This document shows, in pieces, positions 7,989-14,810 of a stretch of DNA of 23,451 bases. This DNA comes from a virus: IMG/VR virus record IMGVR_UViG_3300032722_001607, positions 1-23,451 of that record; one strand, 5' to 3'. The position numbers and the translations under genes were made by a program. Below the pieces are notes generated by a model. The model was given only the letters and a program-made list of their open reading frames with translations. It had not been told where the DNA came from and did no database searches. Within the stretch, counting starts at the first letter, position 1. Each line of letters begins with the position of its first letter.

Positions 7989-8150
7989 TCAGGGCTTCGG
8001 TTTTTCCGTCGGTGACTGCGTCACGGCCACCGGCTTGGCGGCGGCGTCCTTCGCGGCCTGCGCGGCGGTCAGCGCCGAGAGCTTTTCCGGCGTGTGCGGC
8101 GCGGGCGGGTTCTTGTGGTCAATGGCCTCGATTGGTTTTTTGTCGAACAT
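7989..8150 (-). CDS. Small Ala/Pro/Lys-rich protein (53 aa)
   Basis: This short ORF is below usual length cut-offs. It starts at the ATG at 8150, 38 bases after the tail tube stop, and ends with TGA at 7989. The product begins MFDKKPIEAIDHKNPPAPHT and is Ala-, Lys- and Pro-rich, ending TEKPKP. There is no Shine-Dalgarno. It is probably a low-complexity accessory tail protein, or a small protein expressed along with the tail tube. I recognise no family. Support comes from its fit between flanking genes and from the hairpin that begins right after its stop. Confidence 0.5.
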   Translation of the reverse strand: MFDKKPIEAIDHKNPPAPHTPEKLSALTAAQAAKDAAAKPVAVTQSPTEKPKP

Positions 8151-8188
8151 AATCAGTTGATGTTGATGGTTGCGGTTGACGGTCAGGA

Positions 8189-8743
8189 TCAGATGGCGGA
8201 CCCGGCCAGCGCCGAGTAGAGCCAGGTGAACTCAAACTTCGGGTTGATGATGTTGTTTTCGCCGACCGCGATGTCGGTGACATTGAGGTCCACCCACCAG
8301 TCGTCCACGATGTAGAGGCCGTTGGTGGCGTCGTAGCGCTGGCGCTTGAGCCAGCCCTTGAAGTTGGCCGCGCCGGCGAGCGGGTTGAACCCGGTGTCCG
8401 CGATCTGGATGAGCGGCGACTTGTAGAAGCCGGCCAGCGCGAGGCGGGACAGCTCGTTCATCTCCACGTTCATCACCAGCTCATGCTCGGTGCGGATGAT
8501 GTCCTTGGTGGTGATGATGCCGGTGCCGGGCATCGGCGCCATGATCTTGGCCGCCTTGCTCGTGATCTTGTCCGTGGCCGGCTTCTTGACGGAGCCGAGC
8601 GCGAACGTGGTCCAGATGGGGTCGGTGGGCCCCGGCTTGGCGGCGACGGCGACCGTGCCCGCGCCAGGGATGGTGAACGCCTGGCCGGCAGGCGCGAAGT
8701 AGAGAAAATCGCCAGTGGCGATGACGGAGGGTTGTGCTTGCAT
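8189..8743 (-). CDS. Major tail tube protein, putative (184 aa)
   Basis: Position (after the tail completion genes and before the chaperone and tape measure) and length fit the major tail tube protein. The N-terminal part has short beta-prone strands (GDFLYFAPAGQAFTIPGAG). Residues 70-110 carry the pattern of a core strand pair and helix found in tube proteins (GTGIITTKDIIRTEHELVMN, then MNELSRLALAG), and the C-terminus is aromatic (KFEFTWLYS). It has a long A-rich leader (AACAAAACAAACAAAC type) and no Shine-Dalgarno, as for the other abundant virion proteins here. I did not see a direct motif that excludes other tail roles. Confidence 0.62.
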   Translation of the reverse strand: MQAQPSVIATGDFLYFAPAGQAFTIPGAGTVAVAAKPGPTDPIWTTFALGSVKKPATDKITSKAAKIMAPMPGTGIITTKDIIRTEHELVMNVEMNELSRLALAGFYKSPLIQIADTGFNPLAGAANFKGWLKRQRYDATNGLYIVDDWWVDLNVTDIAVGENNIINPKFEFTWLYSALAGSAI

Positions 8744-8790
8744 AATTTTATTTCAGTTCAGTTTGCGATGTTTGTTTGTTTGTTTTGTTG

Positions 8791-9264
8791 CTACGGGATC
8801 GGTTCCAGCTTGGTGATGGCCTCGATGGAGAGTTCGCGCAGGTTGCGTTTCTTGTCCGGCACGAAATCATTTCTCAAGACGCGCAGCGGCAAAAAGCCGG
8901 CCACGGGGAATTGCGCAAGGAGCTGGTTCACATATTCGGAAACGTCCTTGCACTTCGGCTTCAGGCCGCCGGCGTCGCGCCAGATGATCGGCGTCTCGGC
9001 CACGGCGATCGCGAATTTCACCGTCAGCCCGGACTGCGGCGCGGTGGGCGTGCCGTTCACATAGTGCGGCTCGCCGATCAGCACCAGCATTCCAATGCTG
9101 TCAATCGCCTTGGCAATCTTCGTCGTGAGATCGTTGGTGTCCTCGGTCAGCACCGCAATGCCGGCCATCTGCGGCTTGATGGCCGGGTTGGCATTGCTCA
9201 ACTTCGGGAGGCCGGCAGTGAGCCGGGTGTTCACCGCGTCGGTTAAATTGGAGAGCGCGCCCAT
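8791..9264 (-). CDS. Tail terminator-like protein, putative (157 aa)
   Basis: The gene lies one base downstream of the 211-aa morphogenesis gene and just before the tube gene, where siphophages keep the tail terminator and Mu-like phages keep gp37 (DUF1834). The product opens with a helix (GALSNLTDAVNTRLTAGLP). Beta-prone stretches follow (GMLVLIGEPHYV; LTVKFAIAVAETPII) and then a second helix (DVSEYVNQLLAQF), an alpha/beta order shared with tail terminators. Assignment rests mainly on context; there is no diagnostic motif. Confidence 0.45.
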   Translation of the reverse strand: MGALSNLTDAVNTRLTAGLPKLSNANPAIKPQMAGIAVLTEDTNDLTTKIAKAIDSIGMLVLIGEPHYVNGTPTAPQSGLTVKFAIAVAETPIIWRDAGGLKPKCKDVSEYVNQLLAQFPVAGFLPLRVLRNDFVPDKKRNLRELSIEAITKLEPIP

Positions 9265-9265
9265 G

Positions 9266-9901
9266 TCAGTTGTTCGACGCCAGGCGTCGGGTTAAAAATT
9301 GGTCCATCGCGTCGTAGGCCACCGACTGCATCTCCTCGTCGGCCGGCAGCACGGTCGGGTCGGCGTCCTGATCCACGGACGGCACGAGCCAGAACAGCAC
9401 CACGTCGCCGATGATGTCCGCCTCGTTGCGCGACTTGCCTTTATTTTTTCCGGTGCGGACATGGCCGACGACCGAGGCCACCGCGCGCTTGAGCTTCAGG
9501 CCGCCGCCGCGCTTGGTCTTGAAAAATTGCAGGTTCGTAAAATCCGCCGGCACCTTGCCCACGGCGTCGGTGCCTTCCACCGGGATGGCGAGATATTTGC
9601 CGTTGATGGCGCGGATCGTCCCGCCAAACAGCCGCTGCGCCAGGCCGATCTTGTCAATGGCGATCGTGGCCTGCCCGCCGGTGGTCTCCGGGTTCTGGAC
9701 GGAGCGCGCGGCGTCCGCATAAAAATGTTCGCCGCCGGCGCGATGGCGCTCCTCGTTCAGCTCCGTGAAATGTTCCACGAGCAAAAGTTTCACGGCGCGG
9801 CCGCCGGCGTCAGCCATGGGTTCTTCCACCAGCGCGGCGCGGGCGCGCGCGCCCAGCGCGGTGAGCGCCTCGGACTGCACCCTGACGATGAGCGCGCTCA
9901 C
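9266..9901 (-). CDS. Phage virion morphogenesis / tail completion-like protein (211 aa)
   Basis: The product starts MSALIVRVQSEALTALGARA and has a segment (LLLVEHFTELNEERHRAGGE, then FYADAARS) resembling a group of phage head-tail joining proteins distantly like the Mu gpG / P2 gpS virion-morphogenesis family. Next comes IGLAQRLFGGTI and KYLAIPVEG, typical of this group, where an H-x-G-x-A-x-R block is followed by a pattern in which the protein is basic and sheet-rich. Its start overlaps the MuF-like gene by four bases. It probably helps finish the tail or join it to the head. Confidence 0.5.
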   Translation of the reverse strand: MSALIVRVQSEALTALGARARAALVEEPMADAGGRAVKLLLVEHFTELNEERHRAGGEHFYADAARSVQNPETTGGQATIAIDKIGLAQRLFGGTIRAINGKYLAIPVEGTDAVGKVPADFTNLQFFKTKRGGGLKLKRAVASVVGHVRTGKNKGKSRNEADIIGDVVLFWLVPSVDQDADPTVLPADEEMQSVAYDAMDQFLTRRLASNN

Positions 9902-10713
9902 GCGGCCACCTCCTCGGCGAACTTTGAAATTTTGTTGGAGAAGGATTCGATGGCAGAGACGATGTTCGCCGGCTCCGGCGCCGCCTCGCCTTTATCGAGC
10001 AGGCCAATCTCCTCGCACGTCGCGCGGGAAACATCCTTGACCCACATCCCGCTGTTGAACGCGAACGGCGGCCAGATGACATCGAGCGCGTCGTCGAACA
10101 GCTCCGACGAGCCGATCCAGTTCCAGATGTCATGGTTCTTCAGCGCGATCAGCCGCAGGGCCGGCGTGATGGTCCAGCCGGTGCCGATGGGATCGTCGGT
10201 CTGCTCGCCGGCCAGCCGCCAGCGCGCGAGCCAGTCGCGTTTCTTGGCGCGCTCCTCGAGGCGGAACAGTTCGTCGGCCGGAAAACTGTCGAGCACGCCG
10301 GCGCGCTGCGACTGGAGCCAGTTGCCCTGGCCCTGGGCGAGTTGCTTGTTCGTCTGCAGCACGAGCGACACGCGGGCGTCGCTGCCCAAATCTTTGATGG
10401 TCCCAGCATCTTCCGGCGCGGGTGCGTAGTTGACCGAGGCCAGAAAATCCTTGATGGCGCGGGCGACATACGCCGGGCTGTATTCCGTGGTGGCCGCGCC
10501 GGACACGCGCACCGGGTTGAGCAGCCCGCCGATCCGGTCCTGGTAAAGTTTCAGCAGGTATTCATCCGTGGTCTGCGCGGAGAAAAACGACTGGTTCTTC
10601 AGCGCGGCATCGAGCGCGCGGATGTCCGCGCTGGTCATGTAATCGGCCAGCAGGTTTTTTTCCGCGAGCGCCTTGACAGCCTCGGAGAAGGGCATGGGTT
10701 CGACGGCGATCAT
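9898..10713 (-). CDS. MuF-like minor head protein, putative (271 aa)
   Basis: The first 90 residues (SEAVKALAEKNLLADYMTSA; later FFSAQTTDEYLLKLYQDRIG) are helical. From about residue 110 the order of blocks recalls the MuF / SPP1 gp7 minor head domain: RVSLVLQTNKQLAQGQGNWL (family: r..li..TN...a...g.y), then a charged segment with ERAKKRDWLARW, then LRLIALKNHDIWNWIG, and finally PPFAFNSGMWVKDVSR, which takes the place of the usual P-P-x-G-x-x-C-R-C ending. This suggests a Cys-free MuF relative. In Mu the F gene follows the portal; here it is displaced to after the DUF1320-like gene. It overlaps both neighbours by ATGA. Minor head proteins sit at the portal and may enter the host with the DNA. 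Confidence 0.5.
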   Translation of the reverse strand: MIAVEPMPFSEAVKALAEKNLLADYMTSADIRALDAALKNQSFFSAQTTDEYLLKLYQDRIGGLLNPVRVSGAATTEYSPAYVARAIKDFLASVNYAPAPEDAGTIKDLGSDARVSLVLQTNKQLAQGQGNWLQSQRAGVLDSFPADELFRLEERAKKRDWLARWRLAGEQTDDPIGTGWTITPALRLIALKNHDIWNWIGSSELFDDALDVIWPPFAFNSGMWVKDVSRATCEEIGLLDKGEAAPEPANIVSAIESFSNKISKFAEEVAA

Positions 10714-11165
10714 ATCAGCCCCCCCATTTTCTTGGCCGTCGCCCGGCGTTCGTCGGCGCGCGACTGCACCGGGTTGCTGCTCTGCATCACCGAGCCGGAA
10801 GCAATCGGATTGTCCGGCGCGTCCACCATGTCAATGCCGCTGGCGATCCGGTCGAGGTCGCGCTGGCGGCTCTTCAGGCTTTCTGCCTCCGCCGGCGACA
10901 GGTCCATTTCCAGGGCCACCTTCAGCCGGCAGAAAATAATATCCACCGCGAGGGGTTTCAGGCCGCCGGGGATTCTGGCCACATCCGCGTCGAGCTGGTT
11001 CGCGCTCGCCACCTTGCGGCGGATCTCCAGCGTCACGTCCGCAATCACGCCAGCCACGCGGCCGGTCTGGCCGGGCGCCAGCGCCGTGGTGTCGGCGGCG
11101 GTGATCAGCGGGGCGACCTTTGAGTTGTAAAGGTCGGCAATCGTGATGGCGATCCAGCGTGGCAT
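10710..11165 (-). CDS. Head-tail connector, DUF1320 / Mu gp36-like (151 aa)
   Basis: The protein has the features of the DUF1320 (Mu gp36) family of adaptor proteins. It has an N-terminal helix with W-x-x-I-x-x-A-D-L (WIAITIADLYNSKV). Later come ADVTLEIRRKV, a pattern of D-x-x-x-E-I-R, and PGGLKPLAVDIIFCRLKVAL (family: lP..Lk..a..ia...L), then a short helix and a disordered basic C-terminus. Mu-like phages carry this gene soon after the major capsid gene, as here. It probably forms part of the ring between portal and tail. The start at 11165 follows an A-rich leader (TTTGAAATAAA) without Shine-Dalgarno. Confidence 0.6.
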   Translation of the reverse strand: MPRWIAITIADLYNSKVAPLITAADTTALAPGQTGRVAGVIADVTLEIRRKVASANQLDADVARIPGGLKPLAVDIIFCRLKVALEMDLSPAEAESLKSRQRDLDRIASGIDMVDAPDNPIASGSVMQSSNPVQSRADERRATAKKMGGLI

Positions 11166-11180
11166 TTTATTTCAAAGGTT

Positions 11181-11214
11181 GCCGGCGGCGCGGGTCGTGC
11201 GGCGCGCCGCCGGC
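11181..11214 (-). other. Strong GC-rich hairpin after the exported-protein gene
   Basis: A perfect 12-bp stem (GCCGGCGGCGCG with CGCGCCGCCGGC) and 10-base loop lie just after the stop at 11221 and before the A-rich leader of the connector gene. There is no T tract, so a Rho-independent terminator is not supported; a partial terminator or mRNA-stabilising element is possible. Together with the hairpin at 11731-11757 it brackets the exported-protein gene. Confidence 0.65.
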
Positions 11215-11220
11215 GATTGG

Positions 11221-11706
11221 TTACGGCGTGACGCTGATGAACGTGTTGGTCGGGTCGAGCCACACGGTGCTGGCGTGCGCGTTGGCCACGCCGGAGATCC
11301 GGCAGAGCGCCTCGTTGTCCAGCGTCGTCGGCGGCACCAAGGTGTCGCCATAGACGATGGTGGTCCCGTTCATGGCCACCGTGGGCGCGGAACCGCCGAC
11401 CGTGCTCCAGTTGGTGCGCGTGACGCCGGCGCTGGTGTAGGGCGTCGCCGTCTGGAACGTGAACGTGAGGTTGTCCGTGCCGGCGTTGGTGCCCCAGAAC
11501 GAGCTGTGCAGCGCGAACCCACGCCCGCGCCAGATGGGAAAGCTGGGCGTGTAGAGGTTCGTGGAACCGCTGCCAGGGATGGCCACCGCGCCGCCCGCGA
11601 TGCTGAACAGCGAGTTGGTGAGCGGATAGGTTTTCGGGGCCACGGCTTGGGCGCTGCAGAGGAGCGGCAGCGCGGCGGCGGCGAGGATGCAGAATAATTT
11701 TTTCAT
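11221..11706 (-). CDS. Exported protein (161 aa) within the head cluster
   Basis: A clean Sec signal peptide (MKKLFCILAAAALPLLCSAQ) is followed by a mature part rich in Thr, Gly, Ser, Asn and Pro, with strand-prone segments and no recognised domain. It shares the general style of the exported proteins at 1461-1949 and 7205-7936 (PLTNSLFS, WGTNAGTDN). The gene stands directly after the major capsid gene, where a decoration protein would be expected, yet a signal peptide makes a virion role less simple. It is bracketed by two strong hairpins, as cargo (moron) genes often are. Function unknown. Start at 11706 after an A/T-rich leader. Confidence 0.68.
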   Translation of the reverse strand: MKKLFCILAAAALPLLCSAQAVAPKTYPLTNSLFSIAGGAVAIPGSGSTNLYTPSFPIWRGRGFALHSSFWGTNAGTDNLTFTFQTATPYTSAGVTRTNWSTVGGSAPTVAMNGTTIVYGDTLVPPTTLDNEALCRISGVANAHASTVWLDPTNTFISVTP

Positions 11707-11730
11707 GGTCGTTTTAATTTAATAATTTGT

Positions 11731-11757
11731 GGGGCGCGGCGAAGGCCGCCGCGCCCC
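11731..11757 (-). other. Strong GC-rich hairpin after the major capsid gene
   Basis: A perfect 11-bp stem (GGGGCGCGGCG with CGCCGCGCCCC) and 5-base loop sit nine bases after the capsid stop at 11766. On the minus strand it is followed by A/T-rich sequence but no run of T. It could reduce read-through from the capsid gene or protect the 3' end of the capsid message. Confidence 0.65.
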
Positions 11758-11765
11758 GATGTTTT

Positions 11766-12977
11766 TTACTGGTTGGCGATGGTGAGCTGGCGGATGCCGC
11801 CGGCGTAGGTGATGACAATCTTCTCGTAGAACTCGACCGTGATGGCGACGAGCTTGGAGCTGATCTGCTGGACATACACCCGGAACAGGCCGCCGCCCTG
11901 CTCGCCGTCGAAGGTCGAGACAAAGCGCTTGATGTTGGACGGGTCTTCCGTGTCCACGTTGTCCTGCGCGTAGAAGGAATAAACCTTCGCGCCCAGGATT
12001 TCCGATTTGGCGGTCGCGCCGGACTGGTAGCGTTCGCGGCTGACATAGACCTTGTCCACGCCGAGCGCGGCGGCCAGCGCGGCCTCCGGGTTCGTGCCGT
12101 AGCCAAGGTAGCCGGCCGGGTTGTTCTGCGCGCCATACGCCTGCTGGCGGTAGAGCGCCGCCGTGTCGCCATAGGCCACGCGGTTGTTGCGGATGCCCGT
12201 GATGTTCGTCTGCGCCACGAGGTCGGCCACCACGTCCATGTCCGGGTTCACCGGGACCACGCCGGGGTTCACCGGCTGCGGTGCCCAGACCAGGTTGTTG
12301 TTCACGGCCGCCGCGCTGATCGCCGCGAGCGCGCGGCGGTAGCTGTTGCGGTAGAGCCGGCGGGTGAGCTTGGCCACCGCGTTCTGCTGCCAGCCGGGCA
12401 CCTGGCCCGCGCCGACGCCGGTGTCGGACACGTTGTCCAGGTCCACGATCAGCGTGAGCCCACGGTTGAGCGTCTTGTCGTTCACGTCCGTGCCGGTGTA
12501 TTTCACGGACTTGAAGTCCGCGCCGATCGCGCGCTGGTCGTCCACGAGTTCGGACATGAACTCCTCGGCGTTGTTCGCCGCCTTCCACTCGAAGCGGCGG
12601 CCCACCGGGACAGCCGGGGCGAAGAACTGCAGGGTCGCCTCGATGTCGTTCGGATCGCGCCAGCCGGTGGTGAAGTTCGTCAGCGGCTCGCTGTAGAAGG
12701 TTTCGAGGAACTGCGAATCGTTGGCGAAGATCGCCGCGAGACGCGGGTTCGTGTTCATGAAGCCAGAGAGGCGTTCATCGTAGCTGGTGGGGTGGAAGCT
12801 GCTGTCGTTGGCGAACAGCACCTGGCCGGCGCGATAGCCCTGACCGCGATCCAGCCCGACGATCGGCGCCTGGGCGTCAATCTCGTTGGCGAACTGCGGC
12901 AGGATGATCTTGCCGAAGCGAACCGGCTTGGCGCCGGCGGCCAAGATGGCCGATTTTACTTTGGTAGCATTTTTCAT
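11766..12977 (-). CDS. Major capsid protein (403 aa)
   Basis: It lies after protease/scaffold and cement-like genes and has the length of an HK97-fold capsid protein. Residues 1-86 are a distinct N-terminal region (MKNATKVKSAILAAGAKPVR onward) containing three Phe-Ala-Asn-Glu/Asp motifs at 29-31, 55-57 and 84-86. The likely core begins after the third, with FLETFYSEPL and FFAPAVPVGRRFEW. Later segments fit the capsid fold: a helix with RALAAISAAAVNNNL, NRVAYGDTAALYRQQAYG, GVDKVYVSRERY, and a C-terminal strand pair (KLVAITVEFYEKIVITYAGG). The N-terminal region is probably a delta-like domain removed at maturation. It has an A-rich leader (GACCAAATAAA) with no Shine-Dalgarno, as expected for strong SD-independent initiation. 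Confidence 0.8.
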   Translation of the reverse strand: MKNATKVKSAILAAGAKPVRFGKIILPQFANEIDAQAPIVGLDRGQGYRAGQVLFANDSSFHPTSYDERLSGFMNTNPRLAAIFANDSQFLETFYSEPLTNFTTGWRDPNDIEATLQFFAPAVPVGRRFEWKAANNAEEFMSELVDDQRAIGADFKSVKYTGTDVNDKTLNRGLTLIVDLDNVSDTGVGAGQVPGWQQNAVAKLTRRLYRNSYRRALAAISAAAVNNNLVWAPQPVNPGVVPVNPDMDVVADLVAQTNITGIRNNRVAYGDTAALYRQQAYGAQNNPAGYLGYGTNPEAALAAALGVDKVYVSRERYQSGATAKSEILGAKVYSFYAQDNVDTEDPSNIKRFVSTFDGEQGGGLFRVYVQQISSKLVAITVEFYEKIVITYAGGIRQLTIANQ

Positions 12978-13032
12978 TTTATTTGGTCGTTTGATGTTTT
13001 TGTTTTTTCATTTGGATGAAACGTCACGTTGG

Positions 13033-13680
13033 TCAGAACGCGAGCTTGCTGGGCAGGGTGTGGCGAACCTGGATCGTGTCGCCGGCGGCGGAACTGGCGT
13101 CGGTGCCGATCACCGCGATGCCGAAGATGCCGGCGTCACCCGTGGTGGCCTTGGTCGCCTGGCCAACCGCGCCGGACTTGACGTAGTCGCCGTCCGCGAT
13201 CGTGCCGTCCGTCTGGACGCGCAGCGTGCCCTTGGCCGCGCCGAGCAACTGGATGGCGATGGGCATACCTGCTTCCGCCTGGTCGTTCGACGGACCCAGC
13301 ACCACGTCGTTCAGGCCGGCGATGGCGGAGTGGTCCACATCCGTGCCCTTCTTGTAGAGCAGATAACGGCTCGCGGTGGCCGCGTCGGCGATGTAGGTCT
13401 TGACGCCATGCTCGAACGTGCCCTCACCAATGTTGGCGAAGCAGGCGGAACCTGCACTCATCTTGGGCGTGTCCAGCAGAATGCCGAACATCCGCTGGAT
13501 GAGCAGCGGTGCCAGATAAACCTTCCGCATGTGACTGCGGAAGAATTTCCGGTTGGCATTGCCGATGACCTGGCGACGGTGGGGTTGGCGTGCCTTTTGG
13601 ATAGCTGCGACCGCCAAGGCAAACATGGCGACCACAACCGCGACGAGCGCGACGACGAGGAACAGTGTGTTCATTTTCAT
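13033..13680 (-). CDS. Capsid cement-like protein with hydrophobic N-terminus (215 aa)
   Basis: Residues about 85-215 resemble DUF2190-type capsid cement proteins: SRYLLYKKGTDVDHSAIAG, VVLGPSNDQAEAGMPIAIQL, then LGAAKGTLRVQTDGTIADGD and GIFGIAVIGTDASSAAGD, a Gly-rich pseudo-repeated beta pattern. Uncommonly for the family there is an N-terminal hydrophobic helix (TLFLVVALVAVVVAMFALAV) followed by a basic segment. A Phe-Ala-Asn motif at 81-83 marks the junction to the cement domain and could be a maturation cleavage site. The start at 13680 (a second Met at 13674) is preferred to an upstream in-frame ATG at 13737, which would put a perfect hairpin in the coding part; the 13680 site has an A-rich leader. 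Confidence 0.62.
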   Translation of the reverse strand: MKMNTLFLVVALVAVVVAMFALAVAAIQKARQPHRRQVIGNANRKFFRSHMRKVYLAPLLIQRMFGILLDTPKMSAGSACFANIGEGTFEHGVKTYIADAATASRYLLYKKGTDVDHSAIAGLNDVVLGPSNDQAEAGMPIAIQLLGAAKGTLRVQTDGTIADGDYVKSGAVGQATKATTGDAGIFGIAVIGTDASSAAGDTIQVRHTLPSKLAF

Positions 13681-13715
13681 TTTCGTTTTTTCGTTTGTTG
13701 TTTTGGTTGTGCCCG

Positions 13716-13735
13716 GCCGCCCCTTGCGGGGCGGC
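13716..13735 (-). other. GNRA-capped hairpin upstream of the cement gene
   Basis: A perfect 8-bp stem closed by a four-base loop that reads GCAA on the minus strand (a GNRA tetraloop), so a very stable RNA hairpin is expected. It lies between the stop at 13746 and the A-rich leader of the cement gene. There is no T tract after it. Likely roles are mRNA processing or stability. Confidence 0.65.
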
Positions 13736-13745
13736 ATGGCGGTGA

Positions 13746-14054
13746 TTATTTCTTGGCGGTCTTTTTCTGGTTGCCGTGCTCGTCCTGGTAGGCGATGGCC
13801 ATGACGGCCTGCTCGCGGTTCAGCGCGCCGCCCGACTGGGAAATCTTCTGCGCGATGCGCTTCTCCAGTTTCGCGACGTTGGATTCCGGCTTCTCGACGT
13901 TCAGCTCCTGCAGGAGTTGATTCTCATCCGAGAGCAGGCCGTTTTGCTTACGCAAATCAGAGGCTTCAGCCATGACACCTTTGACGCACTCAACGATGAA
14001 TGCTTCGTCGGTGTCAGGTTTCAGTTTGAACAATTTAATCAGTTCTTCTTTCAT
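13746..14054 (-). CDS. Coiled-coil protein of the head cluster (102 aa)
   Basis: The product begins MKEELIKLFKLKPDTDEAFI and has a charged central coiled coil (ASDLRKQNGLLSDENQLLQE) and a Lys-rich end (KKTAKK). It lies between the protease/scaffold and cement genes. Small helical proteins in this place can be accessory scaffold or head-assembly proteins, but no family is recognised. There is a leader of 45 bases with A-rich sequence before the start. It lacks the Phe-Ala-Asn motif of its neighbours. Confidence 0.6.
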   Translation of the reverse strand: MKEELIKLFKLKPDTDEAFIVECVKGVMAEASDLRKQNGLLSDENQLLQELNVEKPESNVAKLEKRIAQKISQSGGALNREQAVMAIAYQDEHGNQKKTAKK

Positions 14055-14099
14055 GATGTTTTCGATTTTAGTTTTTGGTGTTGGTGGCAGCGGTCGCGC

Positions 14100-14810
14100 T
14101 TACTTTTTCTTGCCAGGCATTTTGATGTCCACCGACTGCATCCCCTCGAACAGCGCGGGGTGCCGGCGCTGGGCCTCGGCATAGATGCGGGTGTGGTCCT
14201 TGGTGCGGTTGAGCTTCAGCTCGACGGCGATCGCGCCCATGACTTCGTTGGCGAACGTCGCGCGGGCCTTGGGATCGGAGATGTCCACCTGTTCCGTCTT
14301 GCCACCGCGCTGGAGCGTGATGGACGTGGTCTTGACCTTGGCCGCGAGCGCGCGGAGGGCGGTGCGCTCGTTGGCGAACTGCGCCTCGGTTTTCAGCCGG
14401 CGTTCCCAGTCCGCCTGCTCGGCGGCCGTGATGCGGCCGGAGCTGATGCCCAGCGCCAGCTCGTCCTTGATGCGGTCGGCGCGCTCGTTGGCAAACCGGG
14501 TGTTCGCATCCGTGAGCGCGGTGGCGTTGCCTTTGATCTTCTCCTCGATCTGCGCGATCGTGGCGGCCGGGTCGGTGATCTCCGCCTCGTTGGCGAAGGT
14601 GATGCCCACCGAGGCGGCGAGGCCGACCAGTTTTTTCTTGATGCCCGTCGTGGCGGTTTCCCACGCGGTTTTGTCGTTCGCGAAGGTCGCGACCTTGGTT
14701 TCAATCTCGCCGATGGCGGATTCCATTTCGGTGTCAGTGGGCTCGGCGGCGTTGGCAAACGTCGGCTTGAGCGAGAGCGCTGCGAACAGCGCGATCAGTT
14801 TTTTCTTCAT
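14100..14810 (-). CDS. Nested scaffold product from internal start Met215 (236 aa)
   Basis: This is an in-frame internal start within the protease gene. The ATG at 14810 is preceded by an A-rich stretch (AACACCACAAACACA) just like the leaders of free-standing virion genes here. The encoded linker at that place (VKTNNTTNT) is low complexity. The product starts MKKKLIALFAALSLKPTFAN and consists of the helical scaffold half with six of the seven Phe-Ala-Asn motifs. This would give excess scaffold over protease, as in Mu Z and lambda Nu3. The first 20 residues are hydrophobic and look like a signal peptide, which is odd for a scaffold. Internal start is inferred, not shown. Confidence 0.5.
   Translation of the reverse strand: MKKKLIALFAALSLKPTFANAAEPTDTEMESAIGEIETKVATFANDKTAWETATTGIKKKLVGLAASVGITFANEAEITDPAATIAQIEEKIKGNATALTDANTRFANERADRIKDELALGISSGRITAAEQADWERRLKTEAQFANERTALRALAAKVKTTSITLQRGGKTEQVDISDPKARATFANEVMGAIAVELKLNRTKDHTRIYAEAQRRHPALFEGMQSVDIKMPGKKK

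Noticed and set aside
11731-11757. The hairpin as a plus-strand terminator with the TTTTTT after it
   Set aside because: The T run starts four bases after the stem and no plus-strand gene is present; an mRNA element of the minus-strand operon is more likely.
13681-13737. Upstream ATG at 13737 for the cement-like protein
   Set aside because: It would make a perfect GNRA-capped hairpin and the A-rich leader coding (MPPRKGRPG and a Lys/Thr run); the ATG at 13680 fits the leader pattern of the other genes.
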